A stretch of 64,000 bases of DNA from Oleispira sp036960605 (GCA_036960605.1 JBALXI010000003.1:1-64000); one strand, 5' to 3'; counted from the stretch's first letter, positions 43,423 to 52,980 are shown. Program-made: numbers and translations. Notes: generated by a model not told the origin, from the letters alone.

Positions 43423-43536
43423 ATGGAGACAAGCATTGTACTTTTTAAGCCAAGCTGGCATTATCATACCGTGTTCGATACCTCGGTATTGAATCATCAT
43501 GTTTTGACGGTGGGGAGCTCAAATAGATTTATCTAA
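43423..43536 (+). CDS. Possible 37-residue small protein
   Basis: In the 381-nt gap between prmC and the DUF2236 gene, an ATG at 43423 preceded by AAGGTGAC at good spacing opens a 37-codon frame beginning M-E-T-S-I-V-L-F-K-P and ending R-F-I-stop. No membrane segment or motif; it is histidine-rich in the middle (H-Y-H, N-H-H). I do not recognise it, and chance is a fair alternative. The remainder of the gap is AT-rich with a 12-bp palindrome at 43644. Confidence 0.25.
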   Translation: METSIVLFKPSWHYHTVFDTSVLNHHVLTVGSSNRFI

Positions 43537-43643
43537 TTGTTTCTCCCATTTTGCCACCTTGGCTTAATACACAATTTTATTGCTTGCGGTAAGAGAAGGA
43601 ATTATAGACGGGGTGGTTTTTTTTCATCTCTAAATTCTTTTGA

Positions 43644-43655
43644 TTGAACGTTCAA
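43644..43655. promoter_or_regulatory. TTGAACGTTCAA palindrome
   Basis: A perfect 12-bp palindrome of the kind bound by TetR-family repressors. A related word, TTGAACGTT, occurs on the minus strand at 43694-43686 within the last codons of the DUF2236 gene. No TetR gene is in the window. Confidence 0.4.
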
Positions 43656-43682
43656 CTAAGTACTTATATCTGCTATTAGTAT

Positions 43683-44876
43683 TTAACGTTCAACTTTAAA
43701 CTCAGCTTGCTTCCCCGCCAGATGCTTATCAACTCCTGAACTTTGCCACCAGCCGCCGAACCGCTCCGCAAATTTCGTCGCCCCCGGTATTATTAATCGT
43801 AATCGCTCTACACAAAAAATAGTCGGAATGAGAAATAACGGCCAGAGACGCCATGCGTTATTAGGCAGAACTAAATCATCCGCTGCTTGTTTATCCAAAA
43901 AGAAACGACTAAACCCTGAGTGCAATTGAATTTTTAAGTGCCCGATCCAGCGCCACTTATTCTGTTGCAAAGGCTGGTCTCTTAAGGCCTTAGCCAATAC
44001 GCGAGAGTCATCATCACACTCCGGCTGAGTCAGTGTTGCCAAATATAATAAGCGACGCCCCTGCTGCTCTGTAACAGGTAATAGATCTGCGTTAATGCCT
44101 AATAGATGCCCAACATAGCGCCAGAAGTGCAAAACCGCTTCAGCTTCTTTTTTACTAAACGAAAACCCTAACGAACGCAGCCCTAATAAGAAGACAATCG
44201 AGAACGATAAGTTAGTGATCACCATATCCGCTTGGTTAATCGGAACACCCCACTCATCATTCGACCAACCATCTTTCTTCATAATGCCGCGCCGTATAAG
44301 TGAGTGCATAATGCGCACATGCGTAGAGGTTTTAAACCCTAAGTTTTCAGGCAGTAGCGCGTTTGGGCGGGTGACGTCTATCCAAAACTTTCGGGTTTCT
44401 GCCAAACGCCTATCGGCACCCGTTTCGAGTGCGCCAGTAAAAATAAGCGGTTTATTAATCGCACTACTTTGATAGCCGCCCATCAATGCCATATCGCGCA
44501 TAACCAGATTACCAAACATGCCAATTCGGCGACACGTAGCAGCGCCTAATTCCAGCTGGGATTCATCCAGCCATTCAGGTTGCTTTAATTGACTGGTTAA
44601 AAAACGCTGTAAAACATCGGGACTTTTTTTAATTTCACTAGGGTTTTCAAGAATATGTTCTAACTGTTGGCGAGCTTTTGCCATACCGGTTTGACGATAC
44701 CAATCAGCAACATCATCGGCAAACTCATCTCCTTGCCATAATTGATCGCCGTAGGCATCAAGCTCTTCGGTACTAGGCTCTGGATTGCCTTTAATAAAGA
44801 CGAGCGCCATGCGCTTCATACTGACGGCATTGGCAGAGGAAGGATACTGGTAGCGCTTAGGATGTTTGAGAGTCAT
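43683..44876 (-). CDS. DUF2236 / MpaB-like protein
   Basis: Helical protein of the oxygenase MpaB/latex-clearing-protein superfamily (DUF2236), members of which bind haem. 397 aa. Family features include TRKFWIDVTRPNAL, the histidine-containing HVRIMHSLIRRG (about residues 180-195), the block GVPINQADMVITNLSFS (about 210-226) and a following helix FLLGLRSLGFSFSKKEAEA. The histidines that would serve as haem ligands are present. No signal peptide. It follows DUF2333 by 42 nt on the same strand. The reaction is unknown. Confidence 0.8.
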   Translation of the reverse strand: MTLKHPKRYQYPSSANAVSMKRMALVFIKGNPEPSTEELDAYGDQLWQGDEFADDVADWYRQTGMAKARQQLEHILENPSEIKKSPDVLQRFLTSQLKQPEWLDESQLELGAATCRRIGMFGNLVMRDMALMGGYQSSAINKPLIFTGALETGADRRLAETRKFWIDVTRPNALLPENLGFKTSTHVRIMHSLIRRGIMKKDGWSNDEWGVPINQADMVITNLSFSIVFLLGLRSLGFSFSKKEAEAVLHFWRYVGHLLGINADLLPVTEQQGRRLLYLATLTQPECDDDSRVLAKALRDQPLQQNKWRWIGHLKIQLHSGFSRFFLDKQAADDLVLPNNAWRLWPLFLIPTIFCVERLRLIIPGATKFAERFGGWWQSSGVDKHLAGKQAEFKVER

Positions 44877-44918
44877 TTTAAACGCTACCTTCTACAGACT
44901 AAATTTTATAAAGAAGAA

Positions 44919-46013
44919 TTAACCTCGAGTAAGTAGCGCTCGAAGATCACTAATACCCGCATTCGCACGTGATACGTACGATGCCATTACTAAAGAGTGA
45001 TTAGCGAACAAACCAAAACCACTATCATTTAGAATCATCGGCGACCCTATCGATTCTTGCGTACCTTCTAATTCGCGAATTATTTGGCGTAAGCTCACCA
45101 GTGCATTTTTCTTTTCTAAGATAATTCTAAAATCCACTTCAACCGCTTTTAAAATATGCAAGAGAGCCCAAGATGCTCCTCGCGCCTCATAGAACACATT
45201 ATCAATTTCTAAGAATGGCGTTTTCACTTCTTGATCGTCTGCATTTGCAGTTGATTGACGCGCAGCAGTATCTCCAGCTAAGTCCGTATTTAAACGACGC
45301 TTTCCTACCGAGGCACTTAAACGTTGAGACAAGCTGCCTAAACGCGTTTCAACATCCAACAACCACTGATTTAAATTATCAGCACGGGCATAAAACTGAG
45401 ACTTATCTTCCGCAGGATCGGCTAAGCGCTTACTGTAATTTGCCATCGCTTTAATACCACGGCGATATTCGCTTTCTGAAGAAGGCACTGCCCAAGAATT
45501 ATTATCAAAATGAAATTGTGGCTCTGCGATCTCTAGGTCTTTATCCTGAGTCGATTGGCTTTGCGAACGACTAAAGTCTTTACGTAATGCTCGAGAAAGA
45601 TCTCGTACTTGGATCAATACGCCATATTCCCAGCGAGGAACATTGTCTAGCCATAACCCAGGTAAAAATACATCGTTGCTTAAATAGCCACCCGGCTTAT
45701 CCAGCATGGTTTCAGCAACGTGCATCAAGGTGACTGAGGTAGTAAAACCGACAACTGGCTCGATACCCATTTCTTCAGCAAGATTGTTAGCATATTGCCT
45801 AACATCAAAAACTTCTGGTTCCGAGGACCATAAATAGCCAAGAACACCTGCAAATAATAAATAGACAATCACAATCGCCACGATTGTATTACGCAAGCCA
45901 CTTCCCATGCCCATATCTTCAATACGCTCTTTCATTATTTCCATCGAATCACCGAGCTTCTGGCGCATATTTAAATCCTGTTCTAATTCGTTCAATTTAG
46001 CCAAGGTTACCAC
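44919..46013 (-). CDS. DUF2333 family membrane protein
   Basis: Conserved protein of unknown function found in gammaproteobacteria. 364 aa. One membrane segment at about residues 42-63 after a cytoplasmic N-terminus, then a long periplasmic part with the family blocks DVRQYANNLAEEMG, PGGYLSNDVFLPGLWLDN and WEYGVLIQVRDLSRALR, a glutamine/serine-rich linker, and a C-terminal NDSGFGLFANHSLVMASYVSRANAG. The predicted start is GTG; an ATG 15 codons later is possible. Same strand as patatin (upstream) and DUF2236 (downstream), perhaps one transcript. Confidence 0.85.
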   Translation of the reverse strand: MVTLAKLNELEQDLNMRQKLGDSMEIMKERIEDMGMGSGLRNTIVAIVIVYLLFAGVLGYLWSSEPEVFDVRQYANNLAEEMGIEPVVGFTTSVTLMHVAETMLDKPGGYLSNDVFLPGLWLDNVPRWEYGVLIQVRDLSRALRKDFSRSQSQSTQDKDLEIAEPQFHFDNNSWAVPSSESEYRRGIKAMANYSKRLADPAEDKSQFYARADNLNQWLLDVETRLGSLSQRLSASVGKRRLNTDLAGDTAARQSTANADDQEVKTPFLEIDNVFYEARGASWALLHILKAVEVDFRIILEKKNALVSLRQIIRELEGTQESIGSPMILNDSGFGLFANHSLVMASYVSRANAGISDLRALLTRG

Positions 46014-46071
46014 GCTGGCCTTGTCATGAATACGGAGCCAGTTTGAAATATATAATTCGCAAGGTCTATGG

Positions 46072-47154
46072 CTAATAGGCTTTAACTGTTTGCTTAGGAG
46101 CCAATGAAGATAGATTCAGTAGCGCTGTTTCATAGCCATGCCTCAATAGATTATCAAAGGCTACCTCAGATAGGTTTGCTAGACTGGTTGCCGTATTTTT
46201 CGCTTCCTTCACCGCCTCATCCGTTAAAAATTCATAATATTCTAATTTCTGGGCGAGAGGCTCACTCAAAACGACATCCGATGATTGAGTGCCTATCGCA
46301 AGATAGCGCCCTGCCTGTGGATTTAACGCTAGAAAAGGTAATAAAGTTCTTAGTCGTAACGATCTCACCTGATGATTAATAACATCAATCAAGCGCAACG
46401 TACGTAGCAAGGGACGCCAAAACGGCGCCAAACGCTTATGCTTGATTCCCATACCGGCATCACTCACCAATAAAAAATCAGCCTCAATATCTTGCTTAAG
46501 TGCTCTTTGCTCTATATCAAACAACGGCTCCAACCCTAGGTTGTCGTACAATCCACCATCTGAAAGGTACACGTCCCATGCGTCATTGACTAAACGATAC
46601 GGTCCAATAATACCTGGATACGCTGCCGAAATAGCAACCGCATCCGCAATAGGAAAGTTAGCGCTATCAATTTCACCTAAATCTAAACTTCCCATGCGAC
46701 AGCGCTTATTCTTCTGCTCAATATACCAATGACTGCCGGAGATGTTAGTTGTGCCATTAATAATCCAGCTCGGCTGAGCGGGCAATGCTGCCATAGGCTT
46801 AGATATGCCCCATAGTTTTTTTAAAGCTCGAGCCATTAAATTTGCTCGATGGCCGACAAGCGACCAGTTCTTAGGTGTAAACATGCGTTTTATAAAACTA
46901 TTCTCTAAGCTGTCTTCAACGATCTGCTTTTTACAATACGCTAAGCTATGCGTTAAAAATGTCTCACTCGTGGGCCAAGCAAGCCCTTCATCGGCACTAT
47001 GAAATAGCTGAGCAACTAATATACTGCCACCCGACGTACTGGATATATCTGTAATACTTTCAAATAATTCATGCTCGGCAAGGTATTTCATTACACCAAG
47101 GTGAAATGCCGCGGCTCTATGCCCGCCACCCGATAGGGCTAACGCTATTTTCAA
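46072..47154 (-). CDS. Patatin-like phospholipase
   Basis: Serine-aspartate dyad lipid acyl hydrolase. 360 aa. The oxyanion-hole motif ALSGGGHRAAAFHLGVM (6-22) and the catalytic aspartate block LSDGGLYDNLGLEP are clear. The nucleophile motif reads S39-T40-S41-G42-G43 where the consensus is G-x-S-x-G, a substitution of the first glycine seen in some family members; S41 is the likely nucleophile. No signal peptide, so cytosolic or a secreted effector without a cleavable signal. It starts 25 nt after the histidine kinase stop, so it may be co-transcribed with the sensor trio. Confidence 0.9.
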   Translation of the reverse strand: MKIALALSGGGHRAAAFHLGVMKYLAEHELFESITDISSTSGGSILVAQLFHSADEGLAWPTSETFLTHSLAYCKKQIVEDSLENSFIKRMFTPKNWSLVGHRANLMARALKKLWGISKPMAALPAQPSWIINGTTNISGSHWYIEQKNKRCRMGSLDLGEIDSANFPIADAVAISAAYPGIIGPYRLVNDAWDVYLSDGGLYDNLGLEPLFDIEQRALKQDIEADFLLVSDAGMGIKHKRLAPFWRPLLRTLRLIDVINHQVRSLRLRTLLPFLALNPQAGRYLAIGTQSSDVVLSEPLAQKLEYYEFLTDEAVKEAKNTATSLANLSEVAFDNLLRHGYETALLNLSSLAPKQTVKAY

Positions 47155-47179
47155 AACACATCTCTTTTAAATAATTAGT

Positions 47180-49078
47180 TTATAACCAGCGATTCATCAT
47201 TGCGTGCAAAATATCAATTTTAATGGGCTTGGCCACATAATCAGACATGCCGGAGATTAAACATTCTTGTCGGATTTCAGCAGACGTATTAGCGGTTAAA
47301 GCAATAATGGGAACAGGGCTGCGCTTATTACTTTCTTCGTATTGACGCAATGCCAGCGTCGTTTCAAAACCATCCATGCTAGGCATATGGCAATCCATAA
47401 AAATCAGGTCAAATACTTCTACCTTTATCGCATTGAGACATTCTTCTCCCGACTCAACACAAGTAGGTTCGCATTTCATATTGCGTAATATCTTTTCTGC
47501 AACCATGCGGTTGACCTTATTATCTTCAACAATAAGAATCTTTTTACTCTCAAAATCATTAACTAAAGGCTGCTTGTTAACAGAACCCTCTTCTTTCTTA
47601 ATGATGAGCTGAACCGGCATAGAGCAATTAACCAAGGTACCTACGGGCTTATTATCCATAACCGTCAAGCGACCATTCATTAAATGGATAATATCATTGC
47701 AAATCGTTAAGCCAATTCCCAAGCCATCAAACTGGCGAGTAAACGAAGTATCTTGCTGATGAAAAGCCTCAAACATAGCCTCTTTATGCTGCTCAGGAAA
47801 CCCAATGCCATTATCACTAATATCAAGTTTTAAAATTAATCCCTCATGAGTATTTTCAAGATAAATAGAGCAATAAATACGCCCGCTATGAGTAAATTTA
47901 ACGGCATTACCTAATAAATGGCGTACCAACTGACGAAATTTCACACCATCGAGCTCAACAGCATTCTTATGAACCAGACTATCCATATGGATAATCAGTT
48001 CATTATCATTTTGCTGAGATTTTTTCTCTAACTCAAGAAAGGTATTCTGCAGTAATTTAGGAATGTTGATAGAGCCGACGGTCAAAACTTGCTCACGTTT
48101 TTCCAACGACCCCAGAGTTAGCATGTCTTCCACCAACTCTAATAAGTTGCTCAATGAGCGATCTGCAATATTTACAAACTGTTCAATATCTTTATTTTCA
48201 TGATGAGCAATCAATTGCATTGCCCCCATAGCACCATTAATTGGGGTTCTTAATTCATGACTGACAATGGCTAAAAACTCACTCTTAGCTGTATTAGCCT
48301 CTTCCGCTTTTAAGCGCGCAATGTCGACTTCCTGAATCGCAAGTGCTTGAGCTTGTTCAGATTTCTGCAAGGCTGAAGCCATTGCATTAACCCCTTTCTG
48401 TAACTCTCCTATTTCAGAGCCCGAAGTCACTTCTATTTGACTATTCAACTGCCCTTGAGCAATATTTGACAAGGCTAGCGACACTTGTTCAATAGGCTCA
48501 GATACCGATTTAGCCATGCGACGGGCAAGCAACAAACACAGTAATAAAATAAAACTGGCCCAGACAATCGATTTTCCAGCAATTAATAATGCTCGATTAC
48601 GTCCAATAACATGACTCAGTTCGATGCTGACATACGCTATATCGGTGCGGATAACCGGCTGATTACTAATATCCTCAAATTCAGAGAACTCCGTAAATGT
48701 TTCTTGCTCCTGACTCACTGAGCTGCGATACACAGCGATATCTTCACTATCAAGCTCGGTATACTCACTGACTTGGCGTTGATATATTATTTCCTCATCC
48801 GGAGTCGTTATACTGACTCTCACCACTGAAGGCGCTGTAATCGCATTTTCTACGAGTGGCTCCAACAAAGTAAAATTACCCGAGATTACAGGGTATTCAA
48901 TGGAGGCTGCTAGCTGGCTCGACAATACCTGTCCAACCGTTGCTACTTCTACTTTTGCATCATTAATTCTTTGCCAAACAAATAAGCTAATGAGTAAGGT
49001 AAACATAATAAATGCGGGTAACAGACCGAGCATAAGAGCTCTATTACGCATACTCAAGTGAGAGAATTTCAGCATCAC
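47180..49078 (-). CDS. Hybrid sensor histidine kinase / response regulator
   Basis: 632 aa. Two membrane segments (about 15-35 and 165-186) enclose a periplasmic domain of about 125 residues; then HAMP (187-240), a short coiled coil, HisKA with H274 in AIVSHELRTPI, HATPase (DISDNGIGFP; GLGIGLTICNDII) and a C-terminal receiver domain (about 511-630) with phospho-acceptor D562 in DLIFMDCHMP. There is no Hpt or output domain, so phosphate must pass to a protein encoded elsewhere. The start overlaps the upstream binding-protein stop (GTG or the following ATG; TGATG). That coupling suggests the binding protein feeds this sensor. Confidence 0.95.
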   Translation of the reverse strand: MMLKFSHLSMRNRALMLGLLPAFIMFTLLISLFVWQRINDAKVEVATVGQVLSSQLAASIEYPVISGNFTLLEPLVENAITAPSVVRVSITTPDEEIIYQRQVSEYTELDSEDIAVYRSSVSQEQETFTEFSEFEDISNQPVIRTDIAYVSIELSHVIGRNRALLIAGKSIVWASFILLLCLLLARRMAKSVSEPIEQVSLALSNIAQGQLNSQIEVTSGSEIGELQKGVNAMASALQKSEQAQALAIQEVDIARLKAEEANTAKSEFLAIVSHELRTPINGAMGAMQLIAHHENKDIEQFVNIADRSLSNLLELVEDMLTLGSLEKREQVLTVGSINIPKLLQNTFLELEKKSQQNDNELIIHMDSLVHKNAVELDGVKFRQLVRHLLGNAVKFTHSGRIYCSIYLENTHEGLILKLDISDNGIGFPEQHKEAMFEAFHQQDTSFTRQFDGLGIGLTICNDIIHLMNGRLTVMDNKPVGTLVNCSMPVQLIIKKEEGSVNKQPLVNDFESKKILIVEDNKVNRMVAEKILRNMKCEPTCVESGEECLNAIKVEVFDLIFMDCHMPSMDGFETTLALRQYEESNKRSPVPIIALTANTSAEIRQECLISGMSDYVAKPIKIDILHAMMNRWL

Positions 49079-49950
49079 TTCTCTCCCATTTTTTGCTGTA
49101 GGAGCACTTCATCTAGCACTCTGATATTTAATGAACGTGCAACTTGAGGGTTAAATAAAATTCGGTAATGCGGGTTATAGTCTGCTTTAAGCCAGTGCCC
49201 GCTCTTCTTATGATGCTCAACAACATCAATGATTCTCTGAGCGATATGAGATAGGTCACTAAAGGTTGTGGAAAAACTACCTGCCTTTAAATAGGCACGA
49301 GAAGGGCCAATAAGCACTTTTTGTTGCCTATAAGATGTCATTAGAATATTTTTTATATTTTTCGCATTATAAATTCTATTATCATAATGGCCTAATAATA
49401 AACGTGTATCTTTTAATACATGGAACAGTGCTTGATTGATATTTTCATAATCCTCAACATTAATCACCTGCAGCATCTGCTGCTCTGCAGCTGTTAAGGT
49501 TGTGAATATTCTATTCTTATCGTCATCATTACTGACGAGCAAACCCAGCTTTTTACTTCCTGGAATTAACAGATGGGCTAATTTCAATTGCCTTGCAAGC
49601 GGCGGTTCAATAAAAATAGAGGATGCCACATCAGCGGATTCAGCTTGCTTAGCGGTTAACATCACAGCAATGCGCTTGGGATATTTTAATAAATCAGCAT
49701 GTACCGCTTGCTTAGCACCAATAGCAATCACGTAGTCATCTAACCCTATGGAAGCTGGGTTTTCCACAGTGCTAACGTGATAATTAAATTGAGGGCTTAT
49801 ATTACTTAAATGACTTACAAGCTTACTTAACGCAGACGTGTTTTTTTCAGTAACCAATACAATATTATCCTGCGCCGCAAAGAGCGGGCAGGATATAAAA
49901 GAAAATAAAAGTAGTTTCACATAAAACATTGTTAAATTACGTGCATCCAT
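49075..49950 (-). CDS. Periplasmic ABC-type substrate-binding-like protein
   Basis: 291 aa with a signal peptide (best start may be the Met at residue 8; cleavage near F-A-A-Q). The fold reads as the type I periplasmic-binding family of PF04392 type: IVLVTEKNTSALSKLV, YVIAIGAKQAVHADLL, and a C-terminal lobe with VLIGPSRAYLKAGSFSTTFSDLSHIAQRII. No permease or ATPase gene is nearby, so an ABC transport role is unlikely. It sits between a TonB-dependent receptor (14 nt upstream) and a histidine kinase (overlapping), suggesting a sensory role. Ligand unknown. Confidence 0.82.
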   Translation of the reverse strand: MDARNLTMFYVKLLLFSFISCPLFAAQDNIVLVTEKNTSALSKLVSHLSNISPQFNYHVSTVENPASIGLDDYVIAIGAKQAVHADLLKYPKRIAVMLTAKQAESADVASSIFIEPPLARQLKLAHLLIPGSKKLGLLVSNDDDKNRIFTTLTAAEQQMLQVINVEDYENINQALFHVLKDTRLLLGHYDNRIYNAKNIKNILMTSYRQQKVLIGPSRAYLKAGSFSTTFSDLSHIAQRIIDVVEHHKKSGHWLKADYNPHYRILFNPQVARSLNIRVLDEVLLQQKMGEK

Positions 49951-49964
49951 GCGTTCAATAATTC

Positions 49965-52271
49965 CTAAAATTCCAGTGATAGCTGGGCGTAATAAATATT
50001 AGGCGATGAATAAATCTGATTAGAATAATTCAATGGCTCTTTAGGCTGTCTATTGTGCTGAATATAATAAGACATTTCAGCATTAATTCCTGCGATCACA
50101 ATAGGTTTTATAATATTTAACTGATACCTTTCATACGGTTTTGTTATGTGACGACTATCTTGATTGAAATAACTCAAACTGGCCGACCAAGCTGCGTCGG
50201 TATACATCCAACTGGCGACCGTACTATTTTCAGAGCTTAAGCGACGTTCCAGTTTTTCAACCGAGGTAATCTCTTCTGCCGATAATTTATTACCGACATA
50301 TCTATTATCAACGTCCAAATAAGAGTATGTCAACCAAATTGAATGTTTGGAATTCAATCGACTTGAAAGTTGAAATTCCACACCATCGACATCGGCTTCG
50401 TTATCATTACTGATATTGGTCGCTTGCAAGGTAATGGGGTCAGATATTAGATCTCTCATTTCTTCATGAAAAACCTTAATATCAAATTCTGTATTGGTCC
50501 CCATCAAATGACCGGCAACAAAATAGCCGAGTTCATAACTGGTTATTTTTTCTTGGACAAGTGCTTCTTCATCTTCTTCTACAACATTTTTTTGATAAAA
50601 ATCGGCGCGACTCAGATCGAGATAATTAGTTTCAAGATTAGAAACATTAACGATAAACTCAGGCTGGGATTCTAATAAATCAGGAGATCTAACGGCCTGT
50701 GATACCACTAGGCGGATACTCTGCTGAGCATCAATTAAAAAGTTAGCCGCTAATCTAGGTGAAAATGCAGAATCATTATGAGTTTCATATTCATACATAC
50801 CACCGGCATTAAGCGTCAGCCAATTACCTACTCTATACTCCGCATTTAAAAAAGCTCGCCACGTATCATTACTTACTTCGCCATTAAAATAGGTTTCTGA
50901 ATCGGCGGAATCTTGTCGATAGCTTAGGCCGGATACCGTACGCAAATCATCTGACCAGCGCATGGTATCTTGCCACTCGATATCAATTCTTTGCTCTGCC
51001 AAATCAATATCGGTATTGCCGCAAGACGTTTCATCAAAATTAGTCGCTAAATTAGGCACATTGGCTAAGGCTACTTGGGTCAAATCTAAGTCTTGCTGAG
51101 TAATGGCTATCGTGTTCCCAGTAACGCTTTCCACAATGCCTACCATTGTTGAGGGATCAAAGGCTCCTGCTTGTAAGCCACCCACGATGTTCTGAATATC
51201 ACTACTATCTGCATACAAACTGGGCAGGGCAGCGACGATATCAGCCCACACTGAATTTTGGCTATGCAGCTGAGCCAAGTCTGAATCCAAAGCTAAAGTA
51301 GGTACACATACATTTTTACCTTGCTGGCGATCTTCTTTTTGCCAATACATTTGTAAGTGCGATTGATGCTGAGCAGAGAACTCTTTTTGCCAGCGACCGT
51401 AGACGTAGCCATTTTTGGTCGTTTTATCAGGGGGATTTTGATCAAAGTCAATCTGACGCATTTCGGTTTTACCCGATTTGTAACCTATTTGCACATCTAA
51501 GGAACTTGATTCATCGAGATGGTGATTTACATACGCATTAATAAAACCATGCTTACGGCCATCTCTTAATTCATCGCTGCCCGTTGCATCTCGGCCATCA
51601 AAGCCTTCATCGGCCTTCACCGAACCACTGATACGTAAACTGGTTGAATCAAACGTTAAGCCATGGCGAAAATGGACATCCTGCGTGCCCTTATTACCTT
51701 TACGCCAAGAAACCAAGCTACCCTGACTATCTTCAGGATGTTTGGTTAATACATTAATCACCCCTAAATAGGAGTTGGCACCGTATAACGCAGCATTCGG
51801 GCCTCGTGTTACTTCTATGCGATCTATATCCTCAATTGCCAGACCAATATCATCCCAGATAACCGTAGCAATCGCCGACTTATAAACTGAACGACCATCA
51901 ACCAGTACTTGTAAGCGGCGCATAATATTGGGATTTGAGGTGTGATAGGCCAAGGAAGCGTTATTCTCATCATCGGCATGACCTACAAACATACCGGGTA
52001 CAAACTTCATCAATTCAGGCAAGGTACGAGCTCCCCAAACTTTGATTTGAGCTGCTGTAATAACAGTGACACTGGCAGGGACTTCCGCTTTTGGCTGCTT
52101 TAAACGGGAAGCGGTAAGCACCATAGGTAAGGCTTCCCCAAGCATGGACTCTTCTTCCCAGCCAAAATCATCAGTGTAATCTTGACTGTCAAAGCCGTCC
52201 AAGTCAGTATCCTGACTCATTGCCGCCACTGAAATCCAACCCAAAACGATAGATAAAAGTAATCTTGTCAC
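49965..52271 (-). CDS. TonB-dependent outer-membrane receptor
   Basis: Gated porin for active uptake of a large ligand. 768 aa. Signal peptide of about 19 residues; a very acidic mature N-terminus; plug domain with VPASVTVITAAQIKVWGART, ELMKFVPGMFVG, LQVLVDGRSVYK and DIDRIEVTRGPNAALYGANSYLGVINVLTK; then a 22-strand barrel with terminal phenylalanine (AQLSLEF). There is no STN domain, so it is not a FecA-type transducer. First gene of the receptor/binding-protein/kinase trio. Substrate not deducible. Confidence 0.95.
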   Translation of the reverse strand: MTRLLLSIVLGWISVAAMSQDTDLDGFDSQDYTDDFGWEEESMLGEALPMVLTASRLKQPKAEVPASVTVITAAQIKVWGARTLPELMKFVPGMFVGHADDENNASLAYHTSNPNIMRRLQVLVDGRSVYKSAIATVIWDDIGLAIEDIDRIEVTRGPNAALYGANSYLGVINVLTKHPEDSQGSLVSWRKGNKGTQDVHFRHGLTFDSTSLRISGSVKADEGFDGRDATGSDELRDGRKHGFINAYVNHHLDESSSLDVQIGYKSGKTEMRQIDFDQNPPDKTTKNGYVYGRWQKEFSAQHQSHLQMYWQKEDRQQGKNVCVPTLALDSDLAQLHSQNSVWADIVAALPSLYADSSDIQNIVGGLQAGAFDPSTMVGIVESVTGNTIAITQQDLDLTQVALANVPNLATNFDETSCGNTDIDLAEQRIDIEWQDTMRWSDDLRTVSGLSYRQDSADSETYFNGEVSNDTWRAFLNAEYRVGNWLTLNAGGMYEYETHNDSAFSPRLAANFLIDAQQSIRLVVSQAVRSPDLLESQPEFIVNVSNLETNYLDLSRADFYQKNVVEEDEEALVQEKITSYELGYFVAGHLMGTNTEFDIKVFHEEMRDLISDPITLQATNISNDNEADVDGVEFQLSSRLNSKHSIWLTYSYLDVDNRYVGNKLSAEEITSVEKLERRLSSENSTVASWMYTDAAWSASLSYFNQDSRHITKPYERYQLNIIKPIVIAGINAEMSYYIQHNRQPKEPLNYSNQIYSSPNIYYAQLSLEF

Positions 52272-52452
52272 CGTTAAAGTCCCCTAGTTATCTGTTATTT
52301 CACCTAAGTCTAGGCGGAATCCCGCGGTAGGTAAACTGCTTCTCTTGCAGCACCCTTCTATAATTGATTTAACGCTCTATGACTGACAGCGACAACAGAT
52401 CAGTTTATAATTCATATAATCACACACTCATCGCTTATTTATAGGATTTATC

Positions 52453-52980
52453 ATGGGTTACAACACCATTCCTGCGGGCAAAGATTTACCAAACGACATC
52501 TATGTAGCCATTGAAATTCCAGCCAATGCCTCACCTATCAAGTACGAAATTGATAAAGATATGGATGCTTTGTTAGTTGACCGCTTTATGGCTACGCCTA
52601 TGTTCTACCCTGCAAATTATGGTTACATCAACAATACCCTCGCCGATGATGGCGACGCACTCGATGTATTGGTAATCACGCCCTACCCTGTGATGCCAGG
52701 CTCTGTCATTCGTGCGCGCCCTGTTGGCGTTTTGAAAATGTCTGACGAAGCTGGCGGTGATGAGAAGCTATTAGCCGTTCCTCACGAAAAATTAACTCAG
52801 CTGTATAACGACATTCACGATATTGACGACGTGCCTCAATTATTGAAAGATCAAATCGTTCACTTCTTCGAACACTACAAAGATCTTGAAAAAGGCAAGT
52901 GGGTTAAAGTTGAAGGCTGGGAAAATGCTGATGCAGCGCGCGCAGCGATTATGAAATCGGCTGCCGCTTATAAAGGTTAA
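52453..52980 (+). CDS. ppa: Inorganic pyrophosphatase (family I)
   Basis: Soluble Mg-dependent enzyme hydrolysing pyrophosphate to phosphate. 175 aa, the usual bacterial length. Active-site blocks: KYEIDKDMDALLVDRF, MFYPANYGYINNT, DGDALDVLVITPYPV and KMSDEAGGDEKLLAVP; the KW...VEGW C-terminal feature is present. Divergent from the TonB receptor. An ATGCTGC/GCAGCAT inverted repeat (53000-53036) lies after the gene. Confidence 0.97.
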   Translation: MGYNTIPAGKDLPNDIYVAIEIPANASPIKYEIDKDMDALLVDRFMATPMFYPANYGYINNTLADDGDALDVLVITPYPVMPGSVIRARPVGVLKMSDEAGGDEKLLAVPHEKLTQLYNDIHDIDDVPQLLKDQIVHFFEHYKDLEKGKWVKVEGWENADAARAAIMKSAAAYKG

